Shown here: in pieces, positions 8,448-17,879 of the stretch
Layout: each line of letters starts with the position of its first letter
Numbering within the stretch: the stretch's first letter is position 1
Origin: an uncultured Bacteroidales bacterium
GTDB lineage: Bacteria; Bacteroidota; Bacteroidia; Bacteroidales; Paludibacteraceae
Length of the DNA: 64,000 nucleotides
Direction: 5' to 3'
Assembly (NCBI GenBank): GCA_900319645.1
Contig: ONPG01000001.1
Span: forward strand, 124,001 to 188,000
Notes under the pieces: generated by a model
What the model saw: the letters and a program-made list of their open reading frames with translations, nothing else
Databases searched by the model: none
Told to the model about the DNA's origin: nothing
Program-made: the position numbers and the translations under genes

Positions 8448-9689
8448 TTAGTCTCTTCTGAACAAATCGCGGGTGTAAACTTTTTCTTTTACATCGTCAA
8501 GGACGGAGTCGTATCGGTTGGCGATGATGGCTTGGCTGCGAAGTTTGAATTCAGATAAATTATTAACTACTTCGCTACCAAAGAATGTTGATCCATTCTC
8601 CAAAGTCGGCTCATAGATGATGACCTGGGCTCCTTTCGCTTTCACACGCTTCATGATACCTTGGATCGAGGATTGACGGAAATTGTCGCTATTCGATTTC
8701 ATCGTCAAACGATAAACACCAATAACGCAGGGGTGCTCCTCGGCGGCGTTGAACTGGCCGTTGTGGTAGTAATCGTAATAGCCGGCTTTTGCCAGGACGC
8801 GGTCGGCTATGAAATCCTTGCGGGTCCGATTGGACTCGACGATGGCTTCGATGAGGTTCTCGGGGACGTCTTGGTAGTTGGCGAGAAGCTGTTTGGTGTC
8901 CTTCGGCAGGCAATAACCTCCGTAGCCGAAAGAGGGATTGTTATAGTGCGTGCCAATACGCGGGTCGAGACACACGCCGTCAATGATAGACCGGGTGTCC
9001 AGACCTTTCATTTCGGCGTATGTGTCCAACTCGTTGAAATAGCTGACGCGGAGTGCCAAATAGGTATTGGCGAAGAGTTTGACAGCTTCGGCTTCCGTGA
9101 GACCCATGATACGGGTCTCAATGTCCTCTTTGATGGCTCCCTCTTTGAGGAGAGCGGCAAAACGCTTTGCGGCTCTGGTGAGACGTTCGTCACCTTTGAC
9201 CGTTCCGACGATGATGCGGGAAGGGTAGAGGTTGTCGTAAAGCGCTTTGGATTCACGCAGGAACTCCGGCGAGAAGATGATGTTGTCGCAGTTGTATTTG
9301 CGGCGCACGGATTCCGTATAGCCGACAGGAATCGTGGATTTGATGACCATGATCGCGTTCGGATTGACGCGGATGACGGTCTCAATGACGTTCTCCACCG
9401 CCGAGGTGTCGAAATAGTTACGCTGGCTGTCGTAGTTCGTCGGAGCTGCGATAACCACGTATTCGGCGTCCTTGTATGCCGACTCGGCATCGAGTGTCGC
9501 CGTGAGGTTGAGTTCCTTCTCGGCGAGGTATTTCTCGATGTACTCGTCCTGAATAGGTGAAAGGCGTGAATTGATCATCTCCACTTTCTCGGGGATAATA
9601 TCAACCGCCATCACTTCATTGTGCTGGGCGAGTAGGGTGGCAATACTGAGACCCACGTATCCTGTTCCTGCTACTGCTATTTTTTTCAT
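8448..9689 (-). CDS. ugd: UDP-glucose/nucleotide-sugar 6-dehydrogenase
   Basis: 413 residues, full length for the family. An N-terminal NAD Rossmann motif ([10 protein letters not shown]) is followed by the central helical domain and [15 protein letters not shown] with catalytic Cys260, then a C-terminal UDP-binding domain. It oxidises a UDP-hexose to a uronic acid precursor for the capsule. Its start overlaps the S23 stop (ATGA). This stretch is more GC-rich than the downstream glycosyltransferase and Wzx/Wzy genes, the usual contrast between conserved precursor genes and variable transferase genes. The exact sugar is unknown. Confidence 0.92.
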   Translation of the reverse strand: MKKIAVAGTGYVGLSIATLLAQHNEVMAVDIIPEKVEMINSRLSPIQDEYIEKYLAEKELNLTATLDAESAYKDAEYVVIAAPTNYDSQRNYFDTSAVENVIETVIRVNPNAIMVIKSTIPVGYTESVRRKYNCDNIIFSPEFLRESKALYDNLYPSRIIVGTVKGDERLTRAAKRFAALLKEGAIKEDIETRIMGLTEAEAVKLFANTYLALRVSYFNELDTYAEMKGLDTRSIIDGVCLDPRIGTHYNNPSFGYGGYCLPKDTKQLLANYQDVPENLIEAIVESNRTRKDFIADRVLAKAGYYDYYHNGQFNAAEEHPCVIGVYRLTMKSNSDNFRQSSIQGIMKRVKAKGAQVIIYEPTLENGSTFFGSEVVNNLSEFKLRSQAIIANRYDSVLDDVKEKVYTRDLFRRD

Positions 9690-10066
9690 AGGCTTTGGCC
9701 TTGGCTTTGGCCATTGGCTCTTAGTTTGTTGATTAATGAATTTACTCTTCTTTCAATACTTTGAAGCTGTACGATCATCTCGTTGTATTCGTTTTCTGAT
9801 AGGTAAGAGCGTTGTTTGGCAATAGTTAACTGAGTTTCTACTTCAAACGCAGCCCCCATGGCAATCTCTAAAAAATGTGCATATTCTACGGGGGATGTTC
9901 GTGAAGCCCCTTCGGCAATGTTTGACGAAATCGAAACCGCTGCTCTTTCGAGTTGGTTGCTAAGCCTGTATGTCTCTTTTGTTGGAAAATGAGAAGTTAT
10001 GCTATAAACCTGATTAGCAGTACTTACAGCATCTATCCAAATAGAATATTTTCTAAAATCTCTCAT
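9686..10066 (-). CDS. four helix bundle protein (S23/IVS family)
   Basis: 126 residues with the S23 pattern: [20 protein letters not shown], a [21 protein letters not shown] core and a final long helix. The family was first seen in intervening sequences of 23S rRNA; its function is unknown. The last residues ([11 protein letters not shown]) are encoded by a GGCCAAAGCC-type repeat, and a related repeat in inverted orientation precedes the start codon. It sits between two nucleotide-sugar dehydrogenase genes with no obvious link to polysaccharide synthesis. Confidence 0.9.
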   Translation of the reverse strand: MRDFRKYSIWIDAVSTANQVYSITSHFPTKETYRLSNQLERAAVSISSNIAEGASRTSPVEYAHFLEIAMGAAFEVETQLTIAKQRSYLSENEYNEMIVQLQSIERRVNSLINKLRANGQSQGQSL

Positions 10067-10102
10067 AAGCCAATGCCAACGCCAAAGCCAATGCCAACGC
10101 CA
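9691..10102. repeat. inverted repeats flanking the S23 gene
   Basis: The left arm (9691-9718) is built from GGCTTTGGC and GGCCATTGGC words. The right arm (10068-10102) is built from GCCAATGCCAACGCCAAAGCC, so its complement resembles the left arm. The arms overlap the S23 3' end and abut its start codon, and the right arm ends at the stop of the upstream gene. The layout recalls rRNA intervening sequences, where complementary ends bring the S23 gene into a stem. Confidence 0.7.
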
Positions 10103-10858
10103 TTAAATATGTTCCTCTACACCACGGAAATGGACGTTGAGCTCGTGGAGGTGCTCCAAGAGCGTTCCGAGAGAGGTGCCTTTGGTCATCTCAGCGAAGG
10201 CATTCACATCTTTCGGGAAGCATTTGCCGCCGTAGCCATACTTGCCATCCGGACCGGGAACATACGTGTGTGTGTCGTTGATGTAGCCGGAGAGGAGTAC
10301 ACCTGTGTGTACTTTGCGCCAATCGGCTCCCATTTTCTCGCAGTACTCCTTGCAAGCGTTGAAATAGGTGACCTTGTATGCTCCGAAGACGTTGTGCATG
10401 TATTTCGTCAGCTCTGCCTCGAGCGGCGTCATTACGGTAAATTTCTTGCCTACGAAAATCTTTGTGAGCAATTCTTGTGCGCCGGTGAAGACCATAGTTT
10501 GTTTGTTGAAGTCCTCAATGAAAGTACGCTCGGTAAGGAACTCCGGCATGTAGCAAACATGGTGTCCGGTCTCACGGGAAAGCATTTCGCTGGTACCCGG
10601 CAGAATGGTGGTACGCACAAAAACAGGCACATCCGGAAGTTTCTTGATCAACTCCTTCATCAATGTCAAATCCTGTGTACCATCCTCTTCTGTGGGGACG
10701 TGAATCTGAAGAAAAGCGATATCAACATCGCTCAAATCATCATTGTAGCCTTTGTAAGGATCGCTGATAAACAATTTGCACTCGGGGTTGTTGTTTTCTA
10801 ACCAATTTTTGAGGGCTCCACCTACGAAGCCGCATCCGATAATTCCAACTTTAATCAT
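10103..10858 (-). CDS. short nucleotide-sugar dehydrogenase lacking the C-terminal domain
   Basis: 251 residues from the ATG at 10858, chosen because MIKVGIIGCGFVGGALKNWL is the NAD-binding start and the -7 element at 10901-10908 leaves the 15 codons further upstream unlikely. It contains YGYGGKCFPKDVNAF with the catalytic Cys (residue 213) but stops where normal 400-450-residue enzymes begin the UDP-binding domain. It is the first gene of the polysaccharide operon. A short family with this architecture may exist in Bacteroidetes; whether it acts alone or pairs with the full-length enzyme downstream is unknown. Confidence 0.8.
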   Translation of the reverse strand: MIKVGIIGCGFVGGALKNWLENNNPECKLFISDPYKGYNDDLSDVDIAFLQIHVPTEEDGTQDLTLMKELIKKLPDVPVFVRTTILPGTSEMLSRETGHHVCYMPEFLTERTFIEDFNKQTMVFTGAQELLTKIFVGKKFTVMTPLEAELTKYMHNVFGAYKVTYFNACKEYCEKMGADWRKVHTGVLLSGYINDTHTYVPGPDGKYGYGGKCFPKDVNAFAEMTKGTSLGTLLEHLHELNVHFRGVEEHI

Positions 10859-10900
10859 AATTTTGTTAAAAACAATTGACGTAGATTTAAAAAAAGCGTG

Positions 10901-10932
10901 CAAAGGTACAACATTTTTTTTATATACGCAAG
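10901..10932 (-). promoter_or_regulatory. promoter of the polysaccharide operon
   Basis: On the minus strand, CTTG (10932-10929), 20 bases, then TACCTTTG (10908-10901) match the Bacteroidetes -33/-7 pattern. Transcription would begin near 10895, giving a leader of about 35-40 bases before the ATG at 10858. No other promoter of this type was seen between the operon's genes. Confidence 0.75.
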
Positions 10933-10999
10933 TGCGCGAACATAAAAAATATAAAAAAGTATAATTTTGCGAAAAAAAGTAAAAATATGGATATTGGAT

Positions 11000-11030
11000 T
11001 TTGTAGAACCAAAATAATTTCGTACCTTTG
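11000..11030 (+). promoter_or_regulatory. promoter of the DUF2723 gene
   Basis: TTTG (11000-11003), 19 bases, TACCTTTG (11023-11030). The leader to the ATG at 11095 is about 60 bases and contains a simple CTGAAAACTGAAAG-type repeat. It diverges from the polysaccharide promoter about 70 bases away. Confidence 0.8.
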
Positions 11031-11094
11031 TACGCTATTTTGCGTGTTTTGAAAGTTGAAAGTTAAAAACTGAAAACTGAAAGGATTAAAAATA

Positions 11095-14000
11095 ATGAAA
11101 AATTTCAAATTATGGAATACGTTTTGCGGCTGGGTGGTGTTCGCTATCGCGGCGGCAACGTATCTTCTGACAGTAGAACCGACCGCTTCGTTTTGGGACT
11201 GCGGTGAGTTCATTTCCAGTGCATGGAAACTGGATGTAGGCCATCCGCCCGGAGCGCCGTTTTTTATGCTCATGGGCCATTTCTTCAGCTTGTTTGCTTC
11301 GGATACGAGCCATGTGGCGATGTGCGTGAATGCGTTGTCGGCTCTGGCGAGTGCGTTTACGATTTTGTTCCTGTTCTGGACCATAACCGCTTTGGCACGG
11401 AAACTGGTTCAGCCGGATACGTTGTGGAAGAGTATCGCTATTTTAGGAGCAGGAGCTGTTGGCGCTTTGGCTTATACGTTTAGTGACACGTTCTGGTTCT
11501 CCGCTGTGGAAGGCGAGGTGTATGCTTCTTCGTCGCTCTTTACCGCCGTGGTCTTCTGGCTGATTCTCAAATGGGACGAGCAGGCAGACGAAGAGGGTAG
11601 TGACAAGTGGCTTATTCTGATTGCTTATCTGATGGGATTGTCTATCGGCGTTCACTTGTTGAACCTGCTGACGATTCCGGCAATCGTGTTGGTGTATTAT
11701 TTCCGCCGCTACGAGTTCTCGTGGAAAGGCGTGATCTATGCTTTCTTAGCCGCTTGCGCAATTCTGCTGGTTATCCTGTACGGAATTATCCCCGGCTTCC
11801 CGACGCTTATCGGCTGGTTTGAGTTGCTGTTTGTGAATGTATTCGGTTGCCCGTTCAATACCGGAATGGCTGTTTGTCTCGTGCTGACAGCTGCTCTGCT
11901 GACATGGGCGATCGTATATAGCCACAAACGTGCTAATCGTGAATACGAAGAGAACAACGGCAAGCAGTTGTGGCGGTGGCTGAACACGTCCGTGCTGATG
12001 CTGACGGTTATTCTGATCGGCTATAGCAGTTATGCCGCTCTGGTGATCCGCTCGAACGCGGATACTCCGATGGACCAGAACAGCCCGGACAATGTGTTCT
12101 CGCTCAAGTATTATCTCAACCGCGAGCAATACGGCGACCGCCCGTTGATTTATGGTCAGACATACAATGCACCGGTTGAACTACGCGTGGAGGGAAACAT
12201 GTGTATTCCGGTGGAGAAACAAGGTCACGCGCAGTACGCTCCGGCTCCTAAAGTAGAAGGCGAGAAAGACCGCTATGTCATCACCGGCTACAAGACCAGC
12301 TACAAGTTCATGCCGCAGTTCTGCATGCTTTTCCCGCGTATGTATTCGTCGCAGGGATCCCATGTTCAGGCCTACAAAGAGTGGGCGGACGTGAAAGGCA
12401 AACGCGTGCGCTATGACTACTGCGGTCAGCAGAAAACCGAATACTGCCCGACGTTCGCGGAAAACATGCGGTTCTTCTTCCGCTATCAGGTCAATTTCAT
12501 GTATTGGCGCTATTTCATGTGGAATTTCGCCGGAAGACAGAACGACCTGCAGAGTTACGGCGACATCACCAAAGGCAACTGGATCACGGGTATTCCGTTC
12601 ATTGATAACGCGATGCTCGGCGACCAGAGTCTGCTGCCGACCGAACTGAAGGAAAACAAAGGACATAACGTCTATTACATGCTTCCGCTTCTGCTCGGTA
12701 TCATCGGCATCGTATGGCAATGTGGCAAACGCAGCAAGAACGGTCAGGCAGAAGGCTGGAAGAACTTCACGCTGACTTTCCTGCTGTTCTTCCTCACCGG
12801 TTTGGCCATCGTGATCTATCTGAACCAGACTCCTTATCAACCGCGCGAGCGTGACTACGCGTACGCAGGCTCGTTCTATGCTTTCTGTATATGGATCGGT
12901 TTGGGCGTGCTGGCGTTGGCAGACTGGATTAACGAGAGACTGAAATCCGAGAACGGAAAAGTCATTGTGGCTGTTTGTATGTCGTTGCTATGCCTGGGAG
13001 TACCGGCATTGATGGCTCAACAGAACTGGGATGACCACGACCGCTCGAATCGCTATTCATGCCGCGATTTCGGAGCTAACTATCTGAAATCGTGCGAGGA
13101 ACAGGCCATCTTGTTCTCCAACGGCGATAACGATACCTTCCCCTTGTGGTACAACCAGGAGGTGGAGGAAGTGGGAACCGACAAACGCGTGTGCAATCTG
13201 TCGTACCTGCAAACCGATTGGTATATTTCACAGATGAAACGTCCGTACTATGAGTCGGAAGCCCTTCCTATTTCGTGGGAATACAAGGATTTTATGCCGG
13301 GCAAGAATGAGATTGCGCGCGTGGATAATCGTTTGCAGCAACCGATCTCCGTAGAGAAAGCCTTTACTTTCCTGCGCTCGGAAGATGCTCGTACCAAGAA
13401 CCGCGAAGGCGACAACTATCTGCCTTCGGACCAGTTGTATGTGGAGACACCCAACGGCGAACAGATGATGTTCCGCAAAAAACGGATGTACACCCGGTCG
13501 GAGATGATGATCATGGAGATGATTGAGCAGAACGATTTCAAACGTCCGATGTATTTCTGCGCGACCGTCGGAAATGACTACTATCTTGGCTTGGAGCCCT
13601 GGATGGAGTTGACAGGTCTGACTTATCAGATTATGCCGACACGCAGCGCTGACGGCCAACCGCGTGTCAATAGTGAGAAGATGTATGACAACATGCTCCA
13701 TAAATTCGCTTACGGCAACATGAACTTGCCCGGAATTTACATCGACGAGAACCTCATGCGTATGTGCCGCACACACCGGATGATGTTCGCTCAACTGGCT
13801 GAACAACTGATTCGCGAGAAAAAGAACGACAAGGCTTTGGAGGTTCTGGATTTCGCCGAGGAGCAGTTGCCGGGCTACAATGTGCCGTATGACTACACTT
13901 CCGCTTCGATGGCATCGATGTACTACCTGCTTGACGAGGATGAGAAGGCCAATGCAATCATGGACCAAGTTGCGCAGACCTGTATTGAATATCTGCGTTT

Positions 14001-14157
14001 CGCCCGTTCGCTGGATCGTACGCGTCGTGCTTCGATGGAATCGACCACCAGCCGTGAGGCGGCAATCCTGAGCTATGTCCTTCAGACTTGTGAACGCAAC
14101 GGCGTACGCAAGATTGTCGATAAGTATTACGGTGAGTACGTGGAATACGTGAAGTAA
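11095..14157 (+). CDS. DUF2723 multi-pass membrane protein
   Basis: 1020 residues. The first ~650 residues hold about a dozen membrane segments with the DUF2723 opening (F-W-D-C-G-E-F-I-S-S-A-W-K-L-x-V-G-H-P-P) and a later R-E-R-D-Y-A-Y motif; the rest is soluble with TPR-like helices at the C-terminus. The family resembles GT-C glycosyltransferases, and acidic D/E residues near the N-terminus fit that fold. In Bacteroidetes it is linked by family knowledge to protein O-glycosylation or lipid-linked sugar transfer. It has its own promoter. The substrate is not evident. Confidence 0.9.
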   Translation: MKNFKLWNTFCGWVVFAIAAATYLLTVEPTASFWDCGEFISSAWKLDVGHPPGAPFFMLMGHFFSLFASDTSHVAMCVNALSALASAFTILFLFWTITALARKLVQPDTLWKSIAILGAGAVGALAYTFSDTFWFSAVEGEVYASSSLFTAVVFWLILKWDEQADEEGSDKWLILIAYLMGLSIGVHLLNLLTIPAIVLVYYFRRYEFSWKGVIYAFLAACAILLVILYGIIPGFPTLIGWFELLFVNVFGCPFNTGMAVCLVLTAALLTWAIVYSHKRANREYEENNGKQLWRWLNTSVLMLTVILIGYSSYAALVIRSNADTPMDQNSPDNVFSLKYYLNREQYGDRPLIYGQTYNAPVELRVEGNMCIPVEKQGHAQYAPAPKVEGEKDRYVITGYKTSYKFMPQFCMLFPRMYSSQGSHVQAYKEWADVKGKRVRYDYCGQQKTEYCPTFAENMRFFFRYQVNFMYWRYFMWNFAGRQNDLQSYGDITKGNWITGIPFIDNAMLGDQSLLPTELKENKGHNVYYMLPLLLGIIGIVWQCGKRSKNGQAEGWKNFTLTFLLFFLTGLAIVIYLNQTPYQPRERDYAYAGSFYAFCIWIGLGVLALADWINERLKSENGKVIVAVCMSLLCLGVPALMAQQNWDDHDRSNRYSCRDFGANYLKSCEEQAILFSNGDNDTFPLWYNQEVEEVGTDKRVCNLSYLQTDWYISQMKRPYYESEALPISWEYKDFMPGKNEIARVDNRLQQPISVEKAFTFLRSEDARTKNREGDNYLPSDQLYVETPNGEQMMFRKKRMYTRSEMMIMEMIEQNDFKRPMYFCATVGNDYYLGLEPWMELTGLTYQIMPTRSADGQPRVNSEKMYDNMLHKFAYGNMNLPGIYIDENLMRMCRTHRMMFAQLAEQLIREKKNDKALEVLDFAEEQLPGYNVPYDYTSASMASMYYLLDEDEKANAIMDQVAQTCIEYLRFARSLDRTRRASMESTTSREAAILSYVLQTCERNGVRKIVDKYYGEYVEYVK

Positions 14158-14186
14158 TTGACAATTGATAATTGACAGTTGAAAGA

Positions 14187-15431
14187 ATGAATACAATACA
14201 AAAAATACCTGTTTTGCTGCTGACCGGATATCTGGGCAGCGGCAAAACAACTCTGCTGAACCGGATCCTGACCAACAACAAAGGTATCCGCTTTGCCGTG
14301 ATCGTCAATGATATAGGCGAAGTGAATATCGATGCGTCGCTGATTCAGCAGGGCGGAGTGGTGAGCCAGCAGAACGACAGCCTTGTGGCGTTGCAGAACG
14401 GATGTATATGCTGCACGCTGCAAACGGATCTGATCAACCAGCTGCATGATCTCGCCGCTCAGAAAGCGTTTGACTATATCGTGATAGAGGCTTCGGGTAT
14501 CTGCGAGCCTGCTCCTATCGCACAGACGCTATGTTCGTACCCCCAGATGGTTCCGCAGTTTGCTCAAGACGGTCTTCCTGTGCTCGACTGCATTTGCTCG
14601 GTAGTGGACGCTTTGCGCCTGCGTGACGAGTTCGGAAACGGAGACAAACTGGGACACGTGACCAAGGAAGAAGACCTGGCTGCGCTGGTAACCGAGCAGA
14701 TCGAGTTCTGCAATATTATTTTGTTGAATAAGGCGGCAGAAGTGAACGAAGAGGAGTTGGCACATGTCAAAGCCATTATTCGCGCTATTCAACCGACCGC
14801 AGAGATCATAGAAACCAATTTCTGCGACGTGCCGTTTGAGAAAATTCTGCATACTGGTTTGTTTGATTTCGACCGCACGGCTACTTCAGCTGCGTGGATC
14901 CAGGAAGTGGAAGACGCAAGTCATCACCACGACCATGATGACGATGATGACGAGGAAGATGAACATGAGGATCATGAGCATGAAGAACATGAGCATCATC
15001 ACCATGATCACGAACATGAGCATCATCACCATGATCACGAGCATGGCGAGCATGACCATCTGGCGGAATACGACATCGAGACATTTGTCTATTATGCACG
15101 CCGACCTTTCGATCTTGGGCTGTTTGACGAATTTGTGGCAGCTCATTGGCCGAAGAACGTGATTCGCTGCAAAGGTATGTGCTATTTTGCCGAAGAATAT
15201 GACATGTGCTACTTGTTCGAGCAAGCCGGACGTCAGTTCAATCTGCGTAAAGCCGGCGAGTGGTTTGCCACGATGCCCAAAGAAGAACTGATGCAACTGA
15301 TGGCACAAGATGTGCAGTTGCAACATGACTGGGACGAGCAGTACGGCGACAGAATGCAGAAACTGGTCTTCATCGGACAGCATCTGGACAAGAAAGCCAT
15401 TACTGACGCGTTAGATGCTTGTCTGCAATGA
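14187..15431 (+). CDS. CobW/COG0523 family metal-chaperone GTPase
   Basis: 414 residues from the ATG at 14187. It has a G1 P-loop (GYLGSGKTT), the metal-binding C-x-C-C motif (GCICCTL, Cys73/75/76), E-A-S-G-I-C-E-P as the Walker B region and an N-K-A guanine motif. Between the GTPase and the C-terminal CobW_C domain lies a ~45-residue stretch of almost only His, Asp and Glu (14925-15060). This implies metal buffering, most often zinc in this family. The next gene overlaps its stop. An upstream TTG in frame is ignored because the ATG fits the family N-terminus. Confidence 0.92.
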   Translation: MNTIQKIPVLLLTGYLGSGKTTLLNRILTNNKGIRFAVIVNDIGEVNIDASLIQQGGVVSQQNDSLVALQNGCICCTLQTDLINQLHDLAAQKAFDYIVIEASGICEPAPIAQTLCSYPQMVPQFAQDGLPVLDCICSVVDALRLRDEFGNGDKLGHVTKEEDLAALVTEQIEFCNIILLNKAAEVNEEELAHVKAIIRAIQPTAEIIETNFCDVPFEKILHTGLFDFDRTATSAAWIQEVEDASHHHDHDDDDDEEDEHEDHEHEEHEHHHHDHEHEHHHHDHEHGEHDHLAEYDIETFVYYARRPFDLGLFDEFVAAHWPKNVIRCKGMCYFAEEYDMCYLFEQAGRQFNLRKAGEWFATMPKEELMQLMAQDVQLQHDWDEQYGDRMQKLVFIGQHLDKKAITDALDACLQ

Positions 15432-15943
15432 AACGGATCAATAATCCCTGGACGATTATGCCGGAATACAACTGCTACGGTTGTTGTCCGACCAACCCGA
15501 TAGGAACGCAGATGCGTTTCTTTGAGGACGGAGACGACATCGTCTCATTCTGGCGTCCGACCCAAAACCACCAATCGTGGATCAACACCCTGCACGGCGG
15601 TATTCAAGCCGTGTTGCTGGACGAGGTCTGCGGATGGGTGGTTTTTCATAAACTGAAGACCGCAGGCGTGACGGCTAAAATGGAGATGCGTTACCATAAA
15701 CCTGTTTCCACTTTGCAGGATTACATACGCCTGCGCGCGTTCCTTAAAGAAATGCGCCGCAACATAGCCATCGTGCAAGGCGAAATCTATAGTGCCGAGG
15801 GCGAATTGCTATGCGAATGTGTCTGCACGTATTTCACCTTTCCGCAAGAGAAAACCCAAACGGAAATGGGCTATTTGCCTTCCACGACGGACGAGCAGGA
15901 TTTCACTTGGGAAGAAGTGCTATCGAGGTTGGACGAGTTCTAA
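15428..15943 (+). CDS. hotdog-fold thioesterase (PaaI-like)
   Basis: 171 residues starting at the ATG that overlaps the CobW stop (ATGA). NTLHGGIQAVLLDEVCGW is the hotdog thioesterase motif, with His-Gly-Gly and the acidic residue on the long helix. A C-x3-C-x-x-C-C pattern near the N-terminus (YNCYGCCP) is also seen in this group. It probably hydrolyses an acyl-CoA or acyl-ACP; the substrate is unknown. Coupling to the CobW gene may be only operonic. Confidence 0.85.
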   Translation: MKRINNPWTIMPEYNCYGCCPTNPIGTQMRFFEDGDDIVSFWRPTQNHQSWINTLHGGIQAVLLDEVCGWVVFHKLKTAGVTAKMEMRYHKPVSTLQDYIRLRAFLKEMRRNIAIVQGEIYSAEGELLCECVCTYFTFPQEKTQTEMGYLPSTTDEQDFTWEEVLSRLDEF

Positions 15944-15975
15944 AACAGCTTTCTTTGAAAAGCAGATTCCCACTG

Positions 15976-15990
15976 TGGCACGAATATTGC
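15976..15990 (+). promoter_or_regulatory. sigma-54-like (-24/-12) promoter
   Basis: TGGCAC-GAATA-TTGC matches the RpoN consensus TGGCAC-N5-TTGC exactly. It lies 29 bases before the ATG at 16019, giving a predicted start near 16002. No Bacteroidetes-type TAnnTTTG box is present in this gap. Use by RpoN is inferred; no activator gene is visible nearby. Confidence 0.65.
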
Positions 15991-16018
15991 GGGAGAAGCA
16001 GTAAACATTCTAAAACAG

Positions 16019-17845
16019 ATGCTTATGAAACGAAAAATCTTCTCTTTGATGATGATGACCATCATCGGAATAGCGAGCGCGAGTGCGTGTGTGCATCGTG
16101 ACACGCTGCCGCAGTTAACGGGCTTTGTGATGGACTCCGCGAAGGCGTTGATTCCCAATGCCGTAGTGAGAGTGGGTAAAACCCGTCTTCATACATCGTG
16201 GGACGGACGTTTTATCTTGAAATCCGGAGAATACAAGCGCAGTGACAAACTGGTCGTGAGTTGCGAAGGGTACGAGACGCAAAAAGTATCTATAGGCGAC
16301 GCAGGAGCCAATGAACCGCTGATGGTAGTACTGAAAGGCAACGGCAAGCAGCAAGTGCATCGCGAAGGGCTGATGAGCAAGCGTGCGCTTGGCGGGACGG
16401 TTATGTACAGCACGATGGCACGTGAAGGTTATGCAACTATGGATACAGAGGCTGTGATGGACGCTTCCGAAGTGACGACTGAGGGATACTCAGCTCCTAT
16501 GTCCGGCAAAATGGAAGCAAACAATGCCATTTCAGCCGGCAAACTGACTGCCGGCGAAGTGAATGATTTTACCAAGTGGCATCTCTGGTCGGGAATCTTG
16601 GATGGAACCCACCGGCAGTTTGTTTCCGCATGGAACATTACTCCGCGTCATCGCTATACAGTTCAGGTGACCAACAAGAACGGCTATCCTTTGGTGGCAC
16701 GCCAAGTCAGTTTGCTGGACAACTCCGGCAACACTTTGTTTCAGACCGTGACGGACAACACAGGCAAGGCGGAGTTGTGGTATCAACTCACAGGCAAGAA
16801 TCTCTGTGGTAAACACGCTGATTTTCAGATCCGTGTGGATAACCAAGTATCGAAAGCCAAAGACTGGAGCGAAGGGTTGAATACGTTTGTGTTCGACGAG
16901 CCTTGCGATCATACAGATGTAGTAGATGTGATGTTCGTCTTTGATGCAACCGGTTCGATGGGCGACGAGTTGCGCTATTTGCAAGAGGAAATGAAGGATG
17001 TGATAGCTCGTGCCAAACAAGCAACGGGAGGTTTGAATATCCGAACCGGAGCGGTAGTCTATCGTGATCACGGAGACGACTACCTGACGCGTCTGAGCCG
17101 TTTGACGGAGGAGGTTTCTTCTACTCAGACATTTATCGCCGAACAGGAAGCCGCCTGCGGAGGCGATTTCCCCGAGGCTGTTCCCGAAGCGCTGATGGCG
17201 GCTTTGAACGGAGCAGGGTGGGAGGCCGATGCCCGTGCGCGCATCGCGTTCCTTATTTTGGATGCGCCTTGCCATCGTGACAGCGTAACGATCGCGTTGC
17301 TCCACGACCAGCTGCTTAACGCCGCTGCGCAAGGAGTACGTATCGTTCCCGTGGTGTGTAGCGGCGTGGAGGAGAGCGGTGAGTTGCTGATGCGGTCGAT
17401 AGCCCTCGCCACGAACGGCACTTCGTTCTTCCTGACAGATGACTCAGGCATAGGCAATTCGCATCTCAAACCAACGACTGACACCATCAAAGTAGAGCAC
17501 CTGAACGACATGCTCGTGCGTACGATTGTTGAGTTCAGCACGGTTCCCGATTGTGCGGGGCATTGGCACATGGACGAGATTGATCGGATAGAAGGAGATT
17601 TTATTCCTAATCCGTTTGAAATAAGCGATTTGACGGAGGAGGAAATTGCTCAAAAGGATTCGCCTTCAATACTCTATCTGCTGGACATTACCGGCAAACT
17701 GATATGTGTTTATGAAGGAAGCTTAGAGGAAGCAAGTGACAGCCAATTGGCGCGTCTTCCTTTGCCGATGCTTTCTACGGGTGTTTATTTTGTCAAGGCT
17801 TTCTACAACGGCACTTGGCACACCAGAAAGATTCTTGTACATTAA
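16019..17845 (+). CDS. secreted VWA-domain protein, probable T9SS cargo
   Basis: 608 residues (or 606 from the second ATG at 16025). It has a signal peptide, then a carboxypeptidase-regulatory-like beta domain (LTGFVMDSAKALIPNAVVRV), a middle region, and a von Willebrand A domain with the MIDAS motif FDATGSMGDE (Asp309). The C-terminal ~70 residues end in STGVYFVKAFYNGTWHTRKI, like type IX secretion sorting domains. It is probably a surface protein that binds a ligand through a metal ion. The sigma-54-like site just upstream suggests regulated expression. Confidence 0.85.
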   Translation: MLMKRKIFSLMMMTIIGIASASACVHRDTLPQLTGFVMDSAKALIPNAVVRVGKTRLHTSWDGRFILKSGEYKRSDKLVVSCEGYETQKVSIGDAGANEPLMVVLKGNGKQQVHREGLMSKRALGGTVMYSTMAREGYATMDTEAVMDASEVTTEGYSAPMSGKMEANNAISAGKLTAGEVNDFTKWHLWSGILDGTHRQFVSAWNITPRHRYTVQVTNKNGYPLVARQVSLLDNSGNTLFQTVTDNTGKAELWYQLTGKNLCGKHADFQIRVDNQVSKAKDWSEGLNTFVFDEPCDHTDVVDVMFVFDATGSMGDELRYLQEEMKDVIARAKQATGGLNIRTGAVVYRDHGDDYLTRLSRLTEEVSSTQTFIAEQEAACGGDFPEAVPEALMAALNGAGWEADARARIAFLILDAPCHRDSVTIALLHDQLLNAAAQGVRIVPVVCSGVEESGELLMRSIALATNGTSFFLTDDSGIGNSHLKPTTDTIKVEHLNDMLVRTIVEFSTVPDCAGHWHMDEIDRIEGDFIPNPFEISDLTEEEIAQKDSPSILYLLDITGKLICVYEGSLEEASDSQLARLPLPMLSTGVYFVKAFYNGTWHTRKILVH

Positions 17846-17879
17846 TATGAACTCTATTGTTTAACCAAACACAATACAA

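Noticed and set aside
8661-9560. Plus-strand 299-codon frame
   Set aside because: Antisense shadow of the ugd gene, which has clear dehydrogenase motifs on the other strand.
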